A DNA stretch of 64,000 nt from Aulostomus chinensis (taxonomy: Eukaryota > Chordata > Actinopteri > Syngnathiformes > Aulostomidae): positions 15,343,980-15,407,979 of the forward strand of contig JBBMOA010000001.1 of NCBI GenBank assembly GCA_037954235.1, given 5' to 3'. The notes beneath the pieces are model-generated. The model did no database searches and was not told where the DNA came from. It was given only the letters and a program-made list of their open reading frames with translations. This document shows positions 62,014 to 64,000 of the stretch, piece by piece. A program made the translations under genes and the position numbers. How positions within the stretch are numbered: the stretch's first letter is position 1; the number at the start of each line of letters is the position of its first letter.

Positions 62014-62806
62014 TACCAAGAAAAGGGTTTCAGTCGGCTCACATAAATATCTGCAGCCTGAGAAATAGAATAATAGAAGTGTCCCAACTCTTGTCCTTGG
62101 ATATCCGTCTATTGGCAAGATCACAAACTCACCTTGATGATACATTCAATGAGGATGCACTGGGAATCCAGGGGTACAATATTTTTACAAGAGACAGGAA
62201 CAGCTATGGAGGAGGTGGAGCAGTTTATGTACAAAATCACATTCCAGCAAAAGAAAGATTGGATTTGATGGCTGCAATACTGAAGTGATCTGGGTGCAAA
62301 TCAGTCTACCTCAACCATTGCTTGTAGGGTGTGTCCGGACCACCAAGTGCAAGGTTTCATGTTAGATAGAGGACGCCATCTTGATTGAGACATTTATTTG
62401 CTTGGAGACACAAACATAGATTGGAACTTGTCCACTTCAAGAGAAGCTGCGATGCAAGAACATGTAATTGAACACAGATGGTGGAAAGATCAACAAGAGT
62501 GTTCTAGGAAAGATGGGGCAAAAGTTAAACATGCACAGACCACATGCTCCCAAACTGGAGCTGTTTCTGTTCCAAAGCATTATCTAGACCAGTGGGGTGT
62601 TCTGATCAGAACCGAGTGGTAACTGCAAGGAAAGGACATGCTCCTCTAAGAAAATATACAGTCAGGAATATGAAATCACCCTGGGTGGACACAGAACTAA
62701 GAGAAGCAGTGAGATGGAGAAATGAAGCAAAACAGGCAGCGATAATATCTGGTTTTGAATCGGATTGGCAAATCTATACAGAAATTAAGAAATTATGTTA
62801 CTTCTC
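62014..62806 (+). mobile_element. LINE ORF2 fragment (APE endonuclease part), forward
   Basis: The translation shows AHINICSLRNRI, then GYNIFTRDRN and GGGGAVYVQNHIP, the order of motifs in the N-terminal part of an APE-type endonuclease. In shifted frames follow EVIWVQISLPQPLLVGC and GDTNIDWN. Further on, SPWVDTELREAVRWRNEAKQ is typical of the linker before reverse transcriptase. Stops and frame shifts (for example at 62286) show it is dead. It is interrupted at 62806 by a SINE and is not clearly continued after it. The family is probably CR1/L2/Rex1-like, but this is not settled. Confidence 0.75.
62795..62806 (+). repeat. Target site duplication, left copy
   Basis: ATGTTACTTCTC directly before the SINE is repeated without mismatch at 63183-63194 directly after it. 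Confidence 0.95.
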
Positions 62807-63182
62807 AGGCTGCACGGTGGTGCAGTGGTCAGCACTGTGGCCTCACAACAAGAGGGTTCCAGGTTTGAGTCCCGGCTCGGGTGTGGGATCTTTCTGTGTG
62901 AGTCTCCATGTTCTCCCTGTTCCTGCGTGGGTTCTCTCTGGTACTCCGGCTTCCTCCCACCGTCCAAAGACATGCAATTGGGGACGAGGCTGATTGATAC
63001 TCTAAATTGACCGTAGGTATGAATGTGAGTGTGAATGGTTGTCCGTCTCTCTATGTTGGCCCTGCGATGGACTGGCGACCTGTCCAGGGTGAACCCCGCC
63101 TCTCGCCTGTTGACGCTGGGATAGGCTCCACCCCCCCATGACCCTTAATGTGTAGGAATAAGCAGAAGAATCCGATGGATGG
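62807..63182 (+). mobile_element. Complete tRNA-derived SINE
   Basis: The head contains a GGTGGTGCAGTGGTCAGC A-box-like and a GGTTTGAGTCCCGG B-box-like promoter. It is followed by a conserved central part (CCATGTTCTCCCTGTTCCTG, then CTTCCTCCCACCGTCC) and a tail with GCGATGGACTGGCGACC and GGATAGGCTCC, ending in GATGGATGG. This is the organisation of the tRNA-headed SINEs widespread in fish (V-SINE-like). The 12-bp perfect target duplication and the complete structure indicate a fairly young insertion, made into the LINE fragment through endonuclease-primed integration. A truncated relative lies at 2927-3062. Confidence 0.88.
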
Positions 63183-63194
63183 ATGTTACTTCTC
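63183..63194 (+). repeat. Target site duplication, right copy
   Basis: This is a perfect copy of 62795-62806, flanking the SINE. Confidence 0.95.
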
Positions 63195-63309
63195 TTTCTT
63201 CTTTTTATTACTATTCACCACAACTGGGTTCCATTTGCAGTCGTTCGAAATAATAAAAACACAAGAACACATCTGAGGTTCCTTTTTAGTTGGAATGTTC
63301 CTTTCAGAG

Positions 63310-63425
63310 CTTTAAGAGTGAGGAGAAGGATTTTAAACTCAGTTCTGGATTGGTGATGTGGTCTCTCCTCCTAGTTCCTGTCCATGCACGTGCAGCTGCA
63401 TTCTTGAGCAGCTGCAGTCTTGAAG
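63310..63425 (-). mobile_element. LINE ORF2 C-terminal fragment, minus strand
   Basis: The minus strand encodes LQLLKNAAARAWTGTRRRDH, then ITNPELSLKSF, the conserved block that follows the reverse transcriptase domain in L2/CR1/Rex1-type LINEs. It is short and out of frame with its surroundings. It belongs with the reverse transcriptase fragment at 63865-64000 on the same strand. Confidence 0.65.
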
Positions 63426-63864
63426 GGGAGGTTCACTTTTTTGGACCTTTGGCCTTCCCAGCTCACCAGGGTGCTCCCAGCAACTGGAGACAGTTTTGGA
63501 CCCATTGGGTCTGGTCCTGCTGACGCTATCTGCAATGCTAGTGCTAGCGCGAGTGGATAGGCCTGCCATTTAAATACCATCTTACTCACTCCACAGCACA
63601 TTCCAGGCGACTGAAATAAAACTCCAGAATATCAATTTAAAGTGTTTGTTGATAGAATCATTCTGGGGAGGAAACTTTTAGTACATCGCGGTTCTTTTTG
63701 AGGGACAAACCTCAGATTTCAGGTGTAATTTTACCTCTCCTCTAGTCGGTAGAAGTGGGCTCACGTTACAGCTTCAGAGGACTGTTATGCTACTGACTGA
63801 ATGTATTCCTCAGCCATTGATGAGTCGGCCGATATTTATCTATAATATATATTTATATATCCAG
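63426..63864. other. Sequence replacing the LINE reverse transcriptase core
   Basis: On the minus strand this lies between two LINE blocks that are normally joined by the catalytic part of the reverse transcriptase. I see no catalytic Tyr-x-Asp-Asp motif and no LINE similarity. It contains short TATATA runs (63841-63860) and CGCTAGCACTAGC-like text in reverse. It may be an insertion-deletion scar. Confidence 0.35.
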
Positions 63865-64000
63865 TGACTTCTCCCAGTGCTGTCTCTGTGCTGGGCTCTA
63901 AAACCAGACTGAAACCCTCAAATCAACTCTTGTTATGGAGGAAGTCACTCAGGTGATTAGCAGCTGCTTTCTCCAGGATTTTAGAGAGGAGGGGAGGTCA
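63865..64000 (-). mobile_element. LINE reverse transcriptase N-terminal fragment, minus strand
   Basis: The minus strand encodes LSKILEKAAANHLSDFLHNK, then a stop, FEGF and STETALGEVTG, a recognisable early reverse transcriptase block of L2/CR1/Rex1-like LINEs. A stop codon and a frame disturbance are present. The element continues beyond the window edge. Confidence 0.7.

Overview
The window looks like a chromosomal segment from a teleost fish. The signs are a vertebrate laminin alpha-5-type gene with GT-AG introns, a tRNA-headed SINE of the type common in fish, APE-type LINE fragments, hAT and PIF/Harbinger DNA transposon remnants, an endogenous retrovirus remnant and long microsatellites. 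It carries no intact protein-coding gene. About 50 kb of the 64 kb is one satellite family with a monomer of 42-44 bp.

Layout. Satellite blocks alternate in direction and are separated by three islands of ordinary sequence. Block 1 (1-969) runs forward. Island 1 (970-4653) holds a (GT)n tract, pieces of a SINE, an 83-bp duplicated segment and two tRNA-like sequences (Phe and Lys type). Block 2 (4654-36540, about 32 kb) is the same satellite in reverse orientation. Island 2 (36541-41602) holds six exon-like pieces matching one continuous stretch of laminin alpha-5 on the minus strand, two minisatellites, a small Harbinger-like element and an hAT/ZBED-like transposase remnant. Block 3 (41603-58925, about 17 kb) is forward again. 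Island 3 (58926-64000) holds an LTR and pro/pol remnant with a tRNA-Ser primer binding site, a forward LINE ORF2 fragment split by a young SINE with a perfect 12-bp target duplication, and a reverse LINE fragment.

Blocks 2 and 3 form a giant imperfect inverted repeat around a 5-kb spacer. The satellite is built from a few monomer classes whose order follows preferred transitions rather than one fixed higher-order unit. Several multi-monomer segments have been duplicated, one of them (2,427 bp, in tandem) very recently. Copies differ from each other by whole-monomer gains and losses.

The laminin pieces keep their order, strand and most splice signals, but contain several one-base deletions and lost cysteines. 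They are either a decaying genomic copy or a real gene with uncorrected sequencing indels. If the gene is real, the satellite arms would lie inside or beside its introns. Most open reading frames in the window are products of the satellite or of simple repeats and should not be treated as genes.
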